This document shows, piece by piece, positions 9,615-22,515 of a DNA stretch of 64,000 nt. Numbering within the stretch: position 1 is the first letter of the stretch; each line of letters starts with the position of its first letter. Source of the stretch: Pseudomonas baltica (lineage in GTDB: Bacteria; Pseudomonadota; Gammaproteobacteria; Pseudomonadales; Pseudomonadaceae); assembly GCF_031880315.1 (NCBI RefSeq), contig NZ_CP134771.1:4522501-4586500 (forward strand), written 5' to 3'. The notes under the pieces are model-generated. The model was not told where the DNA came from, made no database searches, and was given only the letters and a program-made list of their open reading frames with translations. Position numbers and translations under genes: made by a program.

Positions 9615-10136
9615 ATGAAACCCTATGGCTGGTTAGCGCTCATGGCAGCGCTGTCGATTGGCAGCGTCCAAGCGGCAAGCAAGGAAGTCGAGATCAATCT
9701 GGTCAGCGCCGAGGGTGCGCCGCAGCCGATTGGCCTGGTGAAGATCGAGGAAACCCAGTACGGCCTGTTGTTCACGCCGCAGCTCAAGTCTCTGCCGCCT
9801 GGCATCCATGGTTTTCACGTGCACCAGAACGGCAGCTGCGCTTCGGCTACCACCGACGGCAAAGTCGTGGCGGCAGGGGCAGCGGGCGGGCACTTCGATC
9901 CGGACAAGACCGGCAAGCACTTGGGCCCTTACGGTGCGGGCCACTTGGGCGACTTGCCGGCGATCTACGTCAATGCTGATGGCACGGCCAGCTATCCGGT
10001 ATTGGCGCCGCGCCTGAAGACACTCTCTGAAGTGACCGGCCATGCCCTGATGGTGCACGCCGGTGGTGATAACCACGCCGATATGCCGGCGCCACTGGGT
10101 GGTGGCGGTGCGCGCATGGCCTGTGGGGTGATTTGA
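9615..10136 (+). CDS. sodC: periplasmic Cu/Zn superoxide dismutase
   Basis: The enzyme dismutates superoxide in the periplasm. The 173-aa precursor has a signal peptide (about residues 1-21, ending SVQA-ASK). Copper and zinc ligands are visible: [11 protein letters not shown], then [15 protein letters not shown] and a C-terminal [13 protein letters not shown]. Two cysteines (in NGSC and MACGV) match the family disulfide. A strong Shine-Dalgarno (GGAGGCAGG) precedes the ATG. It stands alone, with about 165 bases of upstream spacer. Confidence 0.95.
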   Translation: MKPYGWLALMAALSIGSVQAASKEVEINLVSAEGAPQPIGLVKIEETQYGLLFTPQLKSLPPGIHGFHVHQNGSCASATTDGKVVAAGAAGGHFDPDKTGKHLGPYGAGHLGDLPAIYVNADGTASYPVLAPRLKTLSEVTGHALMVHAGGDNHADMPAPLGGGGARMACGVI

Positions 10137-10198
10137 GGCTTTGAAACAAGGCATATGGCCTGCGAATGGGTCATATGCCGCGCCACAAATCTGCCGCC

Positions 10199-11137
10199 TC
10201 ACGCACCGACAGGCGTCAGCACCGGCAACCCGGCAAAGTACGCCCGCAGATTCTCGATCACCATGACCACTGTTGCCTCCACCGCATCGGGCGACAGCCC
10301 GGCCACGTGCGGGGTGAGCACCACATTGTCCAGCGTCTTGAACGCATCCGGAACGCGCGGTTCATCATCGAACACGTCGAGGCCGGCACCGGCGATCTGC
10401 CCGCTCTGCAAGGCCTGCAATAATGCTGCGGTATCAATCACGCTGGCCCGCGCGATGTTGACGATAAAGCCGTCGCGGCCCAGGGCTTGCAGCTCGGCAC
10501 TGCCGACCAGATGCTCGGTGCCACTGCCACCGGGGGTGGCGACCACGAGAAAATCACAGTGCGTCGCGAGCTCCAGCACCGTGGCGCAGTACTGATAGCC
10601 AACATCCAGACGCGGGCGTCGATTGTGGTAGCTGACCTGCATGTCGAAACCCAAAGCGCAGCGCTTGGCGATGGCCATACCCACCGCCCCCAGACCCAAC
10701 ACGCCCAGGCGTTTACCCGCGAGGGACGGCCGCATTTCTCGGGTCCAGCCACTGCGGCGTACCAGCGCATCGAGCTGCGGCACGTTGCGTACGCTGGCCA
10801 GCAGCAACGCCAGGGCATGGTCAGCCACCGACGAAGCATTCACGCCGGCACCGTTGGTCACGACAATGCCGCGACGCTGTGCTGCCGCCAGATCGACCTG
10901 CTCGTAGCCGGCGCCAATCACGGTGATGATTTCCAGCTTGTGCAGGGCGTCGATCTCGTCGGCGCGCAACCCCAGGGGCCCGCGGGTCAGCACCGCAGTG
11001 ATCTGCTCGGCATGTTCACGCACCGCGTCGGCGCGGGTTTGCGGGGTCGGCGCGACGATCAGGCGAAAACCGGCGGCCTCCAGCAGAGGCAGATAGTCGC
11101 CGATGGTCTCAACCAGCACCAGAACCGTTGCACTCAT
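10199..11137 (-). CDS. D-2-hydroxyacid dehydrogenase (glyoxylate/hydroxypyruvate reductase-like)
   Basis: This is an NAD(P)-dependent D-isomer-specific 2-hydroxyacid dehydrogenase of 312 aa. It has a split catalytic domain flanking a Rossmann domain (GLGAVGMAIAKR, about residues 147-158). The catalytic triad is recognisable: Arg in VNIARASVID, Glu in DDEPRVP and His in LTPHVAG. Sequence style is closest to the GhrB / hydroxypyruvate reductase branch, but substrate cannot be told from sequence (glyoxylate, hydroxypyruvate and 2-keto-gluconate are all possible). It is convergent with sodC and divergent from the terC-family gene. Confidence 0.9.
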   Translation of the reverse strand: MSATVLVLVETIGDYLPLLEAAGFRLIVAPTPQTRADAVREHAEQITAVLTRGPLGLRADEIDALHKLEIITVIGAGYEQVDLAAAQRRGIVVTNGAGVNASSVADHALALLLASVRNVPQLDALVRRSGWTREMRPSLAGKRLGVLGLGAVGMAIAKRCALGFDMQVSYHNRRPRLDVGYQYCATVLELATHCDFLVVATPGGSGTEHLVGSAELQALGRDGFIVNIARASVIDTAALLQALQSGQIAGAGLDVFDDEPRVPDAFKTLDNVVLTPHVAGLSPDAVEATVVMVIENLRAYFAGLPVLTPVGA

Positions 11138-11300
11138 ATCACCGCTCTCTTGTATGAAAAACGCTGATCATAGCAACTTAACCATTGGGCAGGATTGCTT
11201 CCACCGGCGCAATATCGAGTGGCGTAATCCGGTAACCTTGTCGGTCGTATTCAATCTGCACCTTGCAGCGATCCATAGACCGTCAGTAAAAGGCAATCAC

Positions 11301-12002
11301 ATGACATGGCTTACCGACCCGGGCATCTGGACAGCCCTCCTACAGATCCTCGCGATCGACATTCTGCTGGGTGGTGACAACGCCGTGGTGATCGCCATGG
11401 CCTGCCGCAAGCTGCCCCTTCATCAACGTCGCAAGGCGATCTGGGGCGGTATGGCGGGCGCCATCGTGTTGCGCGTGGTGCTGCTGTTTTTCGCGATGGA
11501 ATTGCTGGCGCTACCGTACTTGAAGGTAGTCGGCGCGCTGATGCTGCTGTGGGTAGGGATCAAGTTGCTGTCGTCCCATGATGACGATCCCGAGATCGAC
11601 GGCGGCGTGCGGCTGATCACCGCGATCAAGACCATTATCGTCGCCGATGCGGTGATGTCGCTGGACAACGTGTTGGCCGTGGCAGGCGCGGGGCAAGGTA
11701 ATATCTGGCTGGTTTCGGCCGGGGTGCTGATCAGTATTCCGCTGATCGTGCTGGGCAGCCGCCTGGTGCTGACGCTGATGGAGCGCTTCCCGTCGGTGAT
11801 CCAGTTCGGTGGCGGACTGATCGGCTGGATCGCTGGCGGCATGCTGGTGGCAGACACCGCCGTGGCGCCCTGGTTGCCGTGGCCGGCCGTGTGGGTGCAT
11901 TACATCGCGAGCGTGCTGGGTGCTGCGCTGGTGCTGGCGGTGGGTGCCTGGCTGAGCAAGCGCCATGCGGCCAGGCAAGAGGCCGAGCCAGGCACGTTGT
12001 AA
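11301..12002 (+). CDS. TerC-family integral membrane protein
   Basis: The 233-aa protein has about seven hydrophobic helices and the TerC-family acidic motifs: LLGGDNAVVIAM near residue 23 and a second ADAVMSLDNVLAVAG near 115-130. The family (YjbE/Alx/TerC) is linked to metal, especially manganese, export and to metalloprotein secretion; the exact role here is inferred only. I chose ATG 11301 (MTWLTDPG). I looked upstream for the manganese yybP-ykoY riboswitch that controls some relatives and saw no convincing match. Confidence 0.88.
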   Translation: MTWLTDPGIWTALLQILAIDILLGGDNAVVIAMACRKLPLHQRRKAIWGGMAGAIVLRVVLLFFAMELLALPYLKVVGALMLLWVGIKLLSSHDDDPEIDGGVRLITAIKTIIVADAVMSLDNVLAVAGAGQGNIWLVSAGVLISIPLIVLGSRLVLTLMERFPSVIQFGGGLIGWIAGGMLVADTAVAPWLPWPAVWVHYIASVLGAALVLAVGAWLSKRHAARQEAEPGTL

Positions 12003-12063
12003 GCGCCAAGAGCGGGCTTTTGCCTCAGGCTGCGAACCTGACGGTGCTCCCGCACCGCACCAT

Positions 12064-12180
12064 TGTGGGAGCAAGGCTTGCCTGCGAAGGGGCCGGTACT
12101 GGTTGCCCAAAACCATGGAATCCCCCACAGTCGGCAGACACGCCGCGCGCCTGTGGGAGCGAGCTCTGCCCGCGCAGCGT
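12064..12180. repeat. two REP palindromes
   Basis: TGTGGGAGCAAGGCTTGCC (from 12064) and TGTGGGAGCGAGCTCTGCC (from 12152) are two REP units in the same direction, between the convergent terC-family and phosphoesterase genes. Confidence 0.7.
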
Positions 12181-12200
12181 TCAGCGCCCGCTCGCTGCCG

Positions 12201-13910
12201 TTACGCCTGGCCCTTGAAGCGCAACGCGTTGGTCAGGTCGCCCATCGGCGCCTGGCCGCGGGCGATCATGGCCTCGTCCCGCTGCTTGAGGCCATCGAGT
12301 TTCTCCAGGCGGAACACCCGGGTAATCAAACGCAGAATCGACGCCGTGTCGTACACGGTGTGATCCACCGTGCCCTTGCGCGCGAAGGGCGATACCACCA
12401 CGGCCGGAATCCGCGTGCCCGGGCCCCAGCGGTCGCCCTTGGGCGGCGCCACATGGTCATGCCAGCCGCCGTTCTCGTCCACGGTGATCACCACCACCAT
12501 GTTCGACCATTGCGGGCTGGCCTGCAGGGTCCGCACGATGTGGTTGATATGGCGGTCGCCCGAGGTGATGTCGGCATACCCTGCATGCATGTTGAGGTTG
12601 CCCTGGGGCTTGTAGAACGTCACCGCAGGCAGCTTGCCGGCAGCGGCGTCGGCGAGGAAGCGGTTGGTGCTCTGGTCATCGCCCAGGCCGCCATCGCGCA
12701 GGCGCCGGGCGCGCTCTTCAGCGTGTTGCGGGCCGAGTTTCTCGAAGTAGTTGAACGGCTGGTGGTGGTACTGGAAGTTAGGAATCTTGGGGATGCCGTC
12801 CGAATCCTTGAACTGGTCCAGGGTGACCTGCCAGGCGCCGGCGTACCAGGCCCAGTCGATGTGTTTTTTGTTCAGCTTGTCGCCGATGTGCTCGTGGGTC
12901 TGGGGCACCATGACGTTTGCCTGGCCCGGCTTGGCCTGTTCAGGATGCTCCGCATCGCGGACCTGAGTCGGCCAGTACGGCGGGCTCATGGTATTGACGC
13001 CGTAGCCATCCGGGGTCAGGGCGCTAGGGCCGAAGAGTGGGGCGCCTTCCAGCGCGCTGGCGGGCGATTTGTCCGTGGGCTTGAGGCGCGGGTCGGCCGG
13101 ATCGTCGCTCATCAAGGTGGCGATCTGGCTTTTGGCCGGGGAGTTCTTCACGTCGGGGTAGAACGGCGGCCGCGCGGCGATCAGGTACTGATGGTTGAGG
13201 AACGAGCCACCGAAGGCGCCCTGGAAGAAGTTGTCGCACAGCACGAACTCCTGCGCCAGGTTCCACAGGTAGAGGGCATACGCACTCTGGGAGTAGTAGC
13301 CCATGGTCAGGCCGCCGGAATCGGCCCAGGCGGCGAACATGTCGTTCTTGCCACCGTTGATCTGCATCTGGTTCTGGTAGAACACATGCCAGAGGTCGCG
13401 GGTCACCAGGCTCATCGGCAAGGGCTCACCGTTCGGCCCCTTGAGCGCGTAGGGCACGTTGGGCAGGTTTTCCTGATACTGGATGCCGGCGGCGTAAGTG
13501 ATGCCTTCGATGGTCTGCGGGCCCAATTGCAGCACACCGCCCCAGCTCGGTGGCAGATGGGGCAGGGCGCTGCCGTCGCGGTCCTTCTGCTGCAGGTGAT
13601 CGGGCCTGGCCTGGGCGAGCGGTTGCTGCAGGCCGGGGAAATCGGCGAAGAGGTTGTTGAAACTGCGGTTCTCGGCGTAAATCACCACCACCGTCTTGAC
13701 GTGCTCTTGCAGCGCCTTGTCCAGTTCGGTAGCGCTCAGAGCATGGCCTGGGCCATCCGGGTGGGCCTTGTCGGCCGCCTGGGCGGTAGCGCTGAGGGCG
13801 GCGCCTGCGCCGAGCACGGCCACGCCACCGAGGAAGCGACGGCGGCTGCTGTCGGGCAGGGCATCGGTGGCGTTGGAGTTGTCTTTGTTGTCGTCTTGAT
13901 CGTTGCTCAT
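12201..13910 (-). CDS. acpA: Tat-exported acid phosphatase / phosphoesterase (AcpA, phospholipase C superfamily)
   Basis: The 569-aa protein starts with a twin-arginine signal (SSRRRFLGG near residues 21-29, hydrophobic core, cleavage after ATAQA). The mature part has the alkaline-phosphatase-like phosphoesterase fold: VVVIYAENRSFNNLF with the nucleophile-region Glu-Asn near the start, then VITVDENGGWHDHVAPP near the end carrying Asp/His metal ligands. This is the pattern of the AcpA / non-haemolytic phospholipase C family. It acts in the periplasm or outside the cell; substrate is uncertain (phosphomonoesters or phosphatidylcholine-like). I chose start 13910; no strong ribosome site is visible. 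No Pho box was identified. Confidence 0.85.
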   Translation of the reverse strand: MSNDQDDNKDNSNATDALPDSSRRRFLGGVAVLGAGAALSATAQAADKAHPDGPGHALSATELDKALQEHVKTVVVIYAENRSFNNLFADFPGLQQPLAQARPDHLQQKDRDGSALPHLPPSWGGVLQLGPQTIEGITYAAGIQYQENLPNVPYALKGPNGEPLPMSLVTRDLWHVFYQNQMQINGGKNDMFAAWADSGGLTMGYYSQSAYALYLWNLAQEFVLCDNFFQGAFGGSFLNHQYLIAARPPFYPDVKNSPAKSQIATLMSDDPADPRLKPTDKSPASALEGAPLFGPSALTPDGYGVNTMSPPYWPTQVRDAEHPEQAKPGQANVMVPQTHEHIGDKLNKKHIDWAWYAGAWQVTLDQFKDSDGIPKIPNFQYHHQPFNYFEKLGPQHAEERARRLRDGGLGDDQSTNRFLADAAAGKLPAVTFYKPQGNLNMHAGYADITSGDRHINHIVRTLQASPQWSNMVVVITVDENGGWHDHVAPPKGDRWGPGTRIPAVVVSPFARKGTVDHTVYDTASILRLITRVFRLEKLDGLKQRDEAMIARGQAPMGDLTNALRFKGQA

Positions 13911-14012
13911 TGGCGGGCGTCCCGGCTGAGGTAACAAAAAATGTTTCGCCGGGACGCTAACAATGGAATGTGACAATCAGGCGACAATGCTGCCGTTGAC
14001 TGGAGAAACTCA

Positions 14013-15053
14013 CTACCGCCCCCCCAGGACAGCCTTCTGCTGCAGAGCCTTGCTCTTCAACAGCAGCCGGTACTGGCCTGGCGTCATGCCAAACCATTGA
14101 TGGCATGCGCGATAAAAACTGCTCAGCTCGCGAAAGCCAACGTGGTACGCGGCTTCCTGCAATGTGCACTGGCTATTGCCCAAATGGAATTCTGTCTGGC
14201 TGCGGCGTGTTTCATTGACCAGATCTTTATAAGGTTGGCCGTCCTTGTGCAGTAGTCGTTGCAACGTGCGTTTGCTCACGCACAGTTTTTTCGCCAGGTC
14301 TTCGAGGCTTGGAATTCCCTCGCTCAACGACTCGAGAATCATTTTTCTCACCTCCCCCGGTATGGAGAAGTGGCGGCGGGTAGACAAGTGCATCTCGGCG
14401 ACCATTTCATGCAACGGGGCCAATTGCTTGTTTGCCGAGGCCAGCGGCCTTTCGAGGTCGGCGTTGTCCAGCAAGATGGAATAGCACGGCGCGCCGAATT
14501 GCACCGGGCAATGGAAGGTCTGCTCGTATACCGAGACGTCGGCCGGGATCGAATGCATGACGCCGACCCCGCGAATGGAAAGCGCCGGGGTCGTGAGCAT
14601 TCGGCAAAGTCCCACCATCAAGGCGATGGCGGCATCGCCATATTGGCGTGGCACCTTGTGCGAGTCCAGAAAATGGCAGGCGAGACGGTGTTGCCCACCC
14701 TGGGCCTGTAGCGAGATGGCGATGGAGGTATCGAGCAGGGTGACGAAGTGAACCATGTGCTGCAGCGCGACATGTAACGTGGCGCTGGACATCATCACAT
14801 AACCCACCACATCGAAGATGCCCGGGCCAGCTGGCGACGTGGCGCGTAGCCCGATGTCAGGGTCGTTGGACAACTGCGCCGCCAACGTATACAGGCGATA
14901 GAGCTTGACCCGGGCAATCCACGACTCGTCGAAGTCCAAGGCGTGCACGTCGAGGTCCACGGCCAGGCAAAAGGCGTCGATATCCAACCCTGTCGATCTC
15001 AGGGCGTCGATCATGAAGTGCGCTAAAGAGGGGATTACCTCTGGCATGTACAT
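14013..15053 (-). CDS. AraC-family transcriptional regulator (OruR/ArgR-like architecture)
   Basis: The 346-aa protein has an N-terminal sensor domain of the 'arabinose-binding' AraC type (about 20-200, including the [13 protein letters not shown] segment) and a C-terminal AraC helix-turn-helix pair (about 235-330; [18 protein letters not shown] and [23 protein letters not shown]). It is divergent from the gadB-aspT-asdA cluster with about 220 bases between them and is the obvious candidate regulator of it, perhaps answering to an amino acid. ATG 15053 or 15047 can serve as start. Confidence 0.9.
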   Translation of the reverse strand: MYMPEVIPSLAHFMIDALRSTGLDIDAFCLAVDLDVHALDFDESWIARVKLYRLYTLAAQLSNDPDIGLRATSPAGPGIFDVVGYVMMSSATLHVALQHMVHFVTLLDTSIAISLQAQGGQHRLACHFLDSHKVPRQYGDAAIALMVGLCRMLTTPALSIRGVGVMHSIPADVSVYEQTFHCPVQFGAPCYSILLDNADLERPLASANKQLAPLHEMVAEMHLSTRRHFSIPGEVRKMILESLSEGIPSLEDLAKKLCVSKRTLQRLLHKDGQPYKDLVNETRRSQTEFHLGNSQCTLQEAAYHVGFRELSSFYRACHQWFGMTPGQYRLLLKSKALQQKAVLGGR

Positions 15054-15274
15054 TCCTTGTCAGTCACCGCGAATCCTGGCGCGGGGGCCGCATTATCGGG
15101 GCCCCCAAGCCGTTTCGTCAAAGTGGTGACCAACGGCTGGCGTCGGATGCCAAGGCTATGGCGCCTTATGCGATTGTCCGTCGGCGTCGGGTCGGTCAGA
15201 TTGAATACCGAGCCGAGCGCAGGCACGCCTGTTGTTTGTTCGCTCGACTCCGTTCTCGATCACGGAGTTATGTC

Positions 15275-16690
15275 ATGGCTTTGCATCAAACCGTTGAAAC
15301 GCGCGATCCCTCGCTTGAAGACGTTTATTCAAGCGGCGCCTCGGAGCGGCGCTTGCCCAAATATCGCCTGCCCGATCACTCCTCTGCACCGTCGACCGCT
15401 TATAACCTGGTGCGCGACGAATTGTTGCTGGATGGCAACTCTCGGCAAAATCTGGCGACCTTCTGCACGACCTGGGTCGAACCGCAGGTCCAGCAGCTGA
15501 TGGCCGATGCCCTCGACAAGAACATGATCGACAAGGATGAATACCCGCAGACGGCCGAGATCGAAAACCGCTGCGTACACATCATTGCCGACCTATGGCA
15601 CGCGCCCAAATCATGGCAAACCGTGGGTTGTTCTACCACAGGATCCAGTGAAGCTGCGATGCTGGGTGGGCTGGCCCTTAAATGGAGCTGGAAGAAGCGT
15701 CGCGAAGCCGCCGGCCTGCCAGCGGATAAACCGAATTTCGTGTGTGGCCCGGTACAGATCTGCTGGAAGAAATTCGCCCGTTACTTCGACGTCGAAATAC
15801 GCGAGGTACCCCTGCGCGAAGGCGCCCTGGGCCTGCGGCCCGAAGACTTGCGCCACTACTGCGATGAAAACACCATCGGCGTAGTCGCTACCCTCGGTGT
15901 GACCTTTACCGGCATCTATGAACCCGTGGCAGCGTTGGCGAACGAACTCGACAGTCTGCAGCGTGAGCTGGGGCTGGACATCCCCATCCATGTCGACGCT
16001 GCGAGTGGCGGTTTTATCGCGCCGTTCATTCAGCAGCAACTCAGCTGGGATTTCAGCATCGAGCGGGTCAAATCGATCAATGCGTCAGGCCACAAGTATG
16101 GGCTGGCCCCGCTGGGCGTGGGTTGGATCATCTGGCGGGCCAAGGCTGACCTGCCTGAAGAGCTGATCTTCTACGTGGACTATCTGGGCGGCAATATGGC
16201 CACGTTCGCCTTGAACTTCAGCCGACCCGGCGGCGAAATCATCGCCCAGTACTACAACTTCCTCAGGCTGGGACGCGAAGGCTATACGCGTATTCAGCAG
16301 GCTTGTTCGGATACGGCCCAGTGGCTGGCGTCCGAGATCGCGAAAATGGCCCCGCTCGAGCTGGTATACGACGGTCATGGCGGTTTGCCAGCGGTGTGCT
16401 ACAAGCTCAAGGACGGCATCGAGCATGGCTTCACGCTCTATGACCTGTCCGAGCGTGTGCGTATGCGTGGCTGGCAGATCGCATCCTACCCGTTGCCGTC
16501 CGACCGCCAGGATGTCGTGGTGCAACGCGTACTGGTGCGCCACGGTGTCAGCCGAGACCTGATCGGCCTGCTGCTCGATGACCTGCACAAAGCCATCGCC
16601 TACCTGCAGAAAAACCCCGTGCGGCACTCCGAGGCGGGTCCCTCCTTCAGCCATGGCGCAGCGGTATCCGCAGACACCGCCAGCCAATAA
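15275..16690 (+). CDS. gadB: glutamate decarboxylase
   Basis: This PLP enzyme converts L-glutamate to 4-aminobutyrate plus CO2, consuming a cytoplasmic proton. The 471-aa protein matches the usual length. It has the [12 protein letters not shown] phosphate-binding turn, HVDAASGGF (Asp to PLP nitrogen) and the Schiff-base Lys274 in ASGHKYG. ATG 15275 follows GGAG by 8 bases. It heads a cluster with the aspartate:alanine exchanger and aspartate 4-decarboxylase, both also acid-consuming, and lies opposite an AraC regulator. No glutamate/GABA antiporter gene (gadC) is next to it, which is unusual for an acid-resistance unit. Confidence 0.92.
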   Translation: MALHQTVETRDPSLEDVYSSGASERRLPKYRLPDHSSAPSTAYNLVRDELLLDGNSRQNLATFCTTWVEPQVQQLMADALDKNMIDKDEYPQTAEIENRCVHIIADLWHAPKSWQTVGCSTTGSSEAAMLGGLALKWSWKKRREAAGLPADKPNFVCGPVQICWKKFARYFDVEIREVPLREGALGLRPEDLRHYCDENTIGVVATLGVTFTGIYEPVAALANELDSLQRELGLDIPIHVDAASGGFIAPFIQQQLSWDFSIERVKSINASGHKYGLAPLGVGWIIWRAKADLPEELIFYVDYLGGNMATFALNFSRPGGEIIAQYYNFLRLGREGYTRIQQACSDTAQWLASEIAKMAPLELVYDGHGGLPAVCYKLKDGIEHGFTLYDLSERVRMRGWQIASYPLPSDRQDVVVQRVLVRHGVSRDLIGLLLDDLHKAIAYLQKNPVRHSEAGPSFSHGAAVSADTASQ

Positions 16691-16776
16691 CCCTTCATCG
16701 AGCATGGCTGCAAGGCGCCGACACGCAGCGTCACGGCGGCCATGCCATGCATTGCACTCAGCGTAAGGAAAGCACC

Positions 16777-20117
<3,341 letters not shown>

Positions 20118-20120
20118 GGG

Positions 20121-20293
20121 TGCAAGCCGGTAGGGGAAGGTGTATCCGAATTGCGGATTGATTACGGTCCACAGGCTATCGGATTTATTTCGTCCAGAGG
20201 GGGTATGAACTCATCATCCTTCTGGCTGGTGGCGATAAAGCGAGCCAGGGTAAAGATATAAGGGCCGCACTCAAACTGGCCGGCGATCTTTAG
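20121..20293 (+). pseudogene. remnant of a RelE/ParE-type (HI1419 / HigB-like) toxin
   Basis: Only the C-terminal two thirds of the toxin remain. In one frame 20121-20171 reads [17 protein letters not shown], and after a two-base insertion (an extra CA at 20172-20173) the next frame reads [20 protein letters not shown] and then [19 protein letters not shown] up to the stop at 20291. This is the conserved core of the HI1419-family addiction-module killer proteins. The N-terminal part is missing: the fragment abuts the asdA stop codon, which suggests a deletion junction. It cannot make a working toxin. Confidence 0.85.
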
Positions 20294-20302
20294 CAGACCG
20301 TT

Positions 20303-20605
20303 ATGACGGGTATCAAACTGACCAAATGGGAGGCCGTAGACCATTTGAAAACCGAAGAGGACATGGCCTTCTATCTTGAGGCCTGCCTCGAAGAAAACGA
20401 TCCGGCATTGCTGGCTGCTGCTTTGGGCGACATTGCCCGGGCCCGTGGAATGGCGCAACTACCACGCGATACAGGCCTTACCCGCGAGGGGCTGTAAAAG
20501 GCACTCTCTGTAGATGGAAACCCTGGTCTGGCGACGATCATGAAAGTCATGGCGGCGCTTGGCGTAAGACTTGACGCTGAGCTCGTGCCCATTCAGGTGG
20601 GATAG
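20303..20605 (+). pseudogene. HigA-like addiction-module antidote gene with a nonsense codon
   Basis: The frame 20303-20605 (100 codons) reads like the antitoxin partner of HI1419-type toxins: EDMAFYLEACLEENDPALLA, then ALGDIARARGMAQLPRDTG and a helix-turn-helix. The codon at 20495-20497 is TAA where relatives have Tyr (REGL-stop-KALS). Beyond it the frame stays open to the natural end at 20605 (GVRLDAELVPIQVG). A truncated 64-aa product lacking half of the HTH domain is the most it can give. It lies 9 bases after the decayed toxin. Confidence 0.85.
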
Positions 20606-20649
20606 TACGATTGCCTACAAGTGTGTAGGACTCTCCTTTTATCAAGGGC

Positions 20650-20685
20650 GAAAAAAAGGGCTTACCTTGCGGTAAGCCCTTTTTA
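20650..20685. terminator. bidirectional terminator
   Basis: AAAAAGGGCTTACC, a TTGC loop, and GGTAAGCCCTTTTT form a strong hairpin flanked by A and T runs. It can stop transcription from either side. Next to it lies the degenerate tRNA-Met 3' copy, so it may be the original terminator of that tRNA before an element was inserted. Confidence 0.85.
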
Positions 20686-20713
20686 GTACTTGGTGTACAC
20701 AGGCACCTGAACT
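20686..20713 (-). other. distal attachment-site remnant (degenerate copy of the tRNA-Met 3' end)
   Basis: Read on the minus strand, this stretch matches the last 24 or so bases of tRNA-Met plus CCA and the following AGTAC, with two substitutions and a two-base gap (right copy at 27586-27614). It is the expected footprint of a tyrosine-integrase element that entered the 3' end of the tRNA. The copy away from the tRNA is free to mutate. Confidence 0.7.
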
Positions 20714-20764
20714 GTTGGATTATGCTACTGAATTTGCTAGCAATTTCATTGATTACAGTTTTTA

Positions 20765-20785
20765 GGGATACACGTGGGGATACAC
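20765..20785. repeat. GGGATACAC direct repeats, inner left end of the element
   Basis: GGGATACAC occurs twice, 12 bases apart (20765-20773 and 20777-20785). The same core recurs at the other end of the element (27441-27503). The pattern fits arm-type binding sites of a tyrosine integrase, though no protein binding can be shown from sequence. Confidence 0.5.
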
Positions 20786-20909
20786 GGTGATGGCCGCTGG
20801 CTGGTTTTGGTGGTCATTTTGACCTCGCTCGGTTGATTGCCATCCGCTCCGATAAACGGTTGTCGACTATAGTGGTTGCAGGATCTCGCTGCCCAGGAAG
20901 GTTACCGAT

Positions 20910-21458
20910 ATGCGAGCAAATAAGAGTGGATGGGGCGGCATCGCCTTCGTCTTAGTCGTGTTGTTTATGATTTGGGGAAGCCGAGATAAATCAAATCCTC
21001 GATCCCCTTCCGGTGGCTCCCCTCCGTTAGCTACCCCAACTTCCACCGCATCCCAGCTGGTTGCTCCGGCACCGCAGGCTCGATCTAGCTTTATCGACGC
21101 AGATCGGCTAAACGTCCGGTCGACCCCAAAGGGAAGTATCGTTTCATCGCTGGCGCGAGGGGCCGCTGTCCAGGTGTATGAGCAGCGAGACGGCTGGAGT
21201 CGGATATCCAAACCTGGCGAGATCGGCAGATGGGTTTCATCAAGCAGCCTTTGTGCAACTGCTGAGTGCTGGATTCGACGCGCCACCGTTACCAATACAC
21301 CGCCGGCACCTGCCAAACCGTATACCCCGCCCGCTCAAAGAACCGCGCCATCGAGCTATTCATCATCCTGCCCGTGCTCTTCGACGACCGTATGCATCGG
21401 CCCGAGGGGCGGCCGGTATTGCATAACCTCTGGTGGGAACAAGCGATATGGAGTTTGA
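20910..21458 (+). CDS. membrane-anchored SH3-domain protein
   Basis: The 182-aa protein has one N-terminal membrane segment (about residues 10-23), a Ser/Pro-rich linker, and a bacterial SH3 domain (about 60-112: LNVRSTPKGSIVSSLARGAAV then GWSRIS and GRWVSSSSLC). A second Pro-rich linker leads to a Cys-rich tail (SCPCSSTTVCIGPRGGRYC) with three or four cysteines. Such a tail is seen on small envelope proteins encoded in phages and islands. The ribosome site AGGAAGG precedes ATG 20910. It likely binds peptidoglycan or another envelope partner; function unknown. It is the only plus-strand gene in the element. Confidence 0.75.
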   Translation: MRANKSGWGGIAFVLVVLFMIWGSRDKSNPRSPSGGSPPLATPTSTASQLVAPAPQARSSFIDADRLNVRSTPKGSIVSSLARGAAVQVYEQRDGWSRISKPGEIGRWVSSSSLCATAECWIRRATVTNTPPAPAKPYTPPAQRTAPSSYSSSCPCSSTTVCIGPRGGRYCITSGGNKRYGV

Positions 21459-21750
21459 TTTATTCTAACGACTGGATCTGGGGCGCCGGGTCACTCCGCT
21501 GACTCGTCGTCGTCCACGTCGTCTCCCAAAGCAGCTTCTGGCTCTACTAGCCCGCTCTGATTGCTCCCCAGAATGTTCGCAGTCTGAATTGTTCCCGCCT
21601 GGTAACGGCTTTTCCCCGGTAATGCAACCGTACATACTGGCTGACCCGGTGGCAGCGGCCATGATCACTTAAACGCGTGCTGACCGAGCATCAACCGGAT
21701 CATGTAGAGGGTCGCCACTAACGCGAGTAGAAAGACCCGTTTCGCAAATC

Positions 21751-22284
21751 CTAAGGGCTTTCCTTGTGACTCTTCGGTTCTGTTCCGATTTTCCCGCCGC
21801 AGGCGAGCCAGGTCAGGGTGAACAAGTAACCAAAAAGGGTCAGCCCGACTCCCCAAGGTAAAACTAACCGGTTAGTGGCCTCCTGCCTTTCTTTGCATTG
21901 CAAGTCACTGGTGCATTTGGAAAAGCACACCTGTTGATCACCCACCCAGCAGTTCGCTACCGAATTGCCGTAACGCTCGACCCGGAGTTTTTGATTGTAA
22001 CGAATCAGACCTTGGTCGCCCACTGTAGTGCGTCCCTCATTAATGGACAGGCCCTCGCTCTCCTTTGGATTTGCGTAGGATTGCAGAACTAGTTCATACC
22101 CGTGTCTTAGGTTGCGAACATCTGCGATCCACCCTTCGGTGCGCGTTAGCGGTCTATCCGTCATATCGGGCTCGCCGCCACACCAAGCGATGATGGGAAA
22201 CAAAAGCAGCGTCGCGAGCCATTGCAAATGGGCCGAGGGGGAAAGGCCTTTGAAGAAGCGCACTATGTATTCGGGCATGAACAT
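21751..22284 (-). CDS. hypothetical membrane protein with a periplasmic loop
   Basis: The protein is about 177 aa with two hydrophobic helices (about residues 20-38 and 140-160) around a hydrophilic, cysteine-containing loop (NCWVGDQQVCFSKCTSDLQC, four Cys in 20 residues). The two-helix, large-loop topology resembles DUF3592-type proteins, but I cannot assign a family. Start candidates are ATG 22284 and ATG 22278; a GTG at 22296 is also in frame. About 290 bases on its left (21459-21750) hold nothing I recognise. Confidence 0.55.
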   Translation of the reverse strand: MFMPEYIVRFFKGLSPSAHLQWLATLLLFPIIAWCGGEPDMTDRPLTRTEGWIADVRNLRHGYELVLQSYANPKESEGLSINEGRTTVGDQGLIRYNQKLRVERYGNSVANCWVGDQQVCFSKCTSDLQCKERQEATNRLVLPWGVGLTLFGYLFTLTWLACGGKIGTEPKSHKESP

Positions 22285-22515
22285 GAGTGACTGCACTAGA
22301 TCTGTGTGGGTGAACGCCGAACTAGAGCGGCTCGACTATTGACTGGTAGTCGGCCAGGGCATCCAAGTCTTTAGGGAAATTCCGTGGAAGTGAGCACAGA
22401 TCACCTGTGGCTGTGCCATTCCGACTTAGCCCCCCACCGGCCTGAGGCGCTTTGAACGGCGAAACCTGCCATACCAAAATGGGAGGGCAGCCCTGGGCTT
22501 GGGTCAAACTACTCG

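Noticed and set aside
11138..11300. possible yybP-ykoY manganese riboswitch before the TerC-family gene
   Set aside because: The conserved loop sequences could not be found.
12063..13934. 623-codon open frame on the plus strand opposite the phosphoesterase
   Set aside because: Low-complexity, Val/Gly/His-rich antisense product. The opposite strand has a Tat signal and phosphoesterase motifs.
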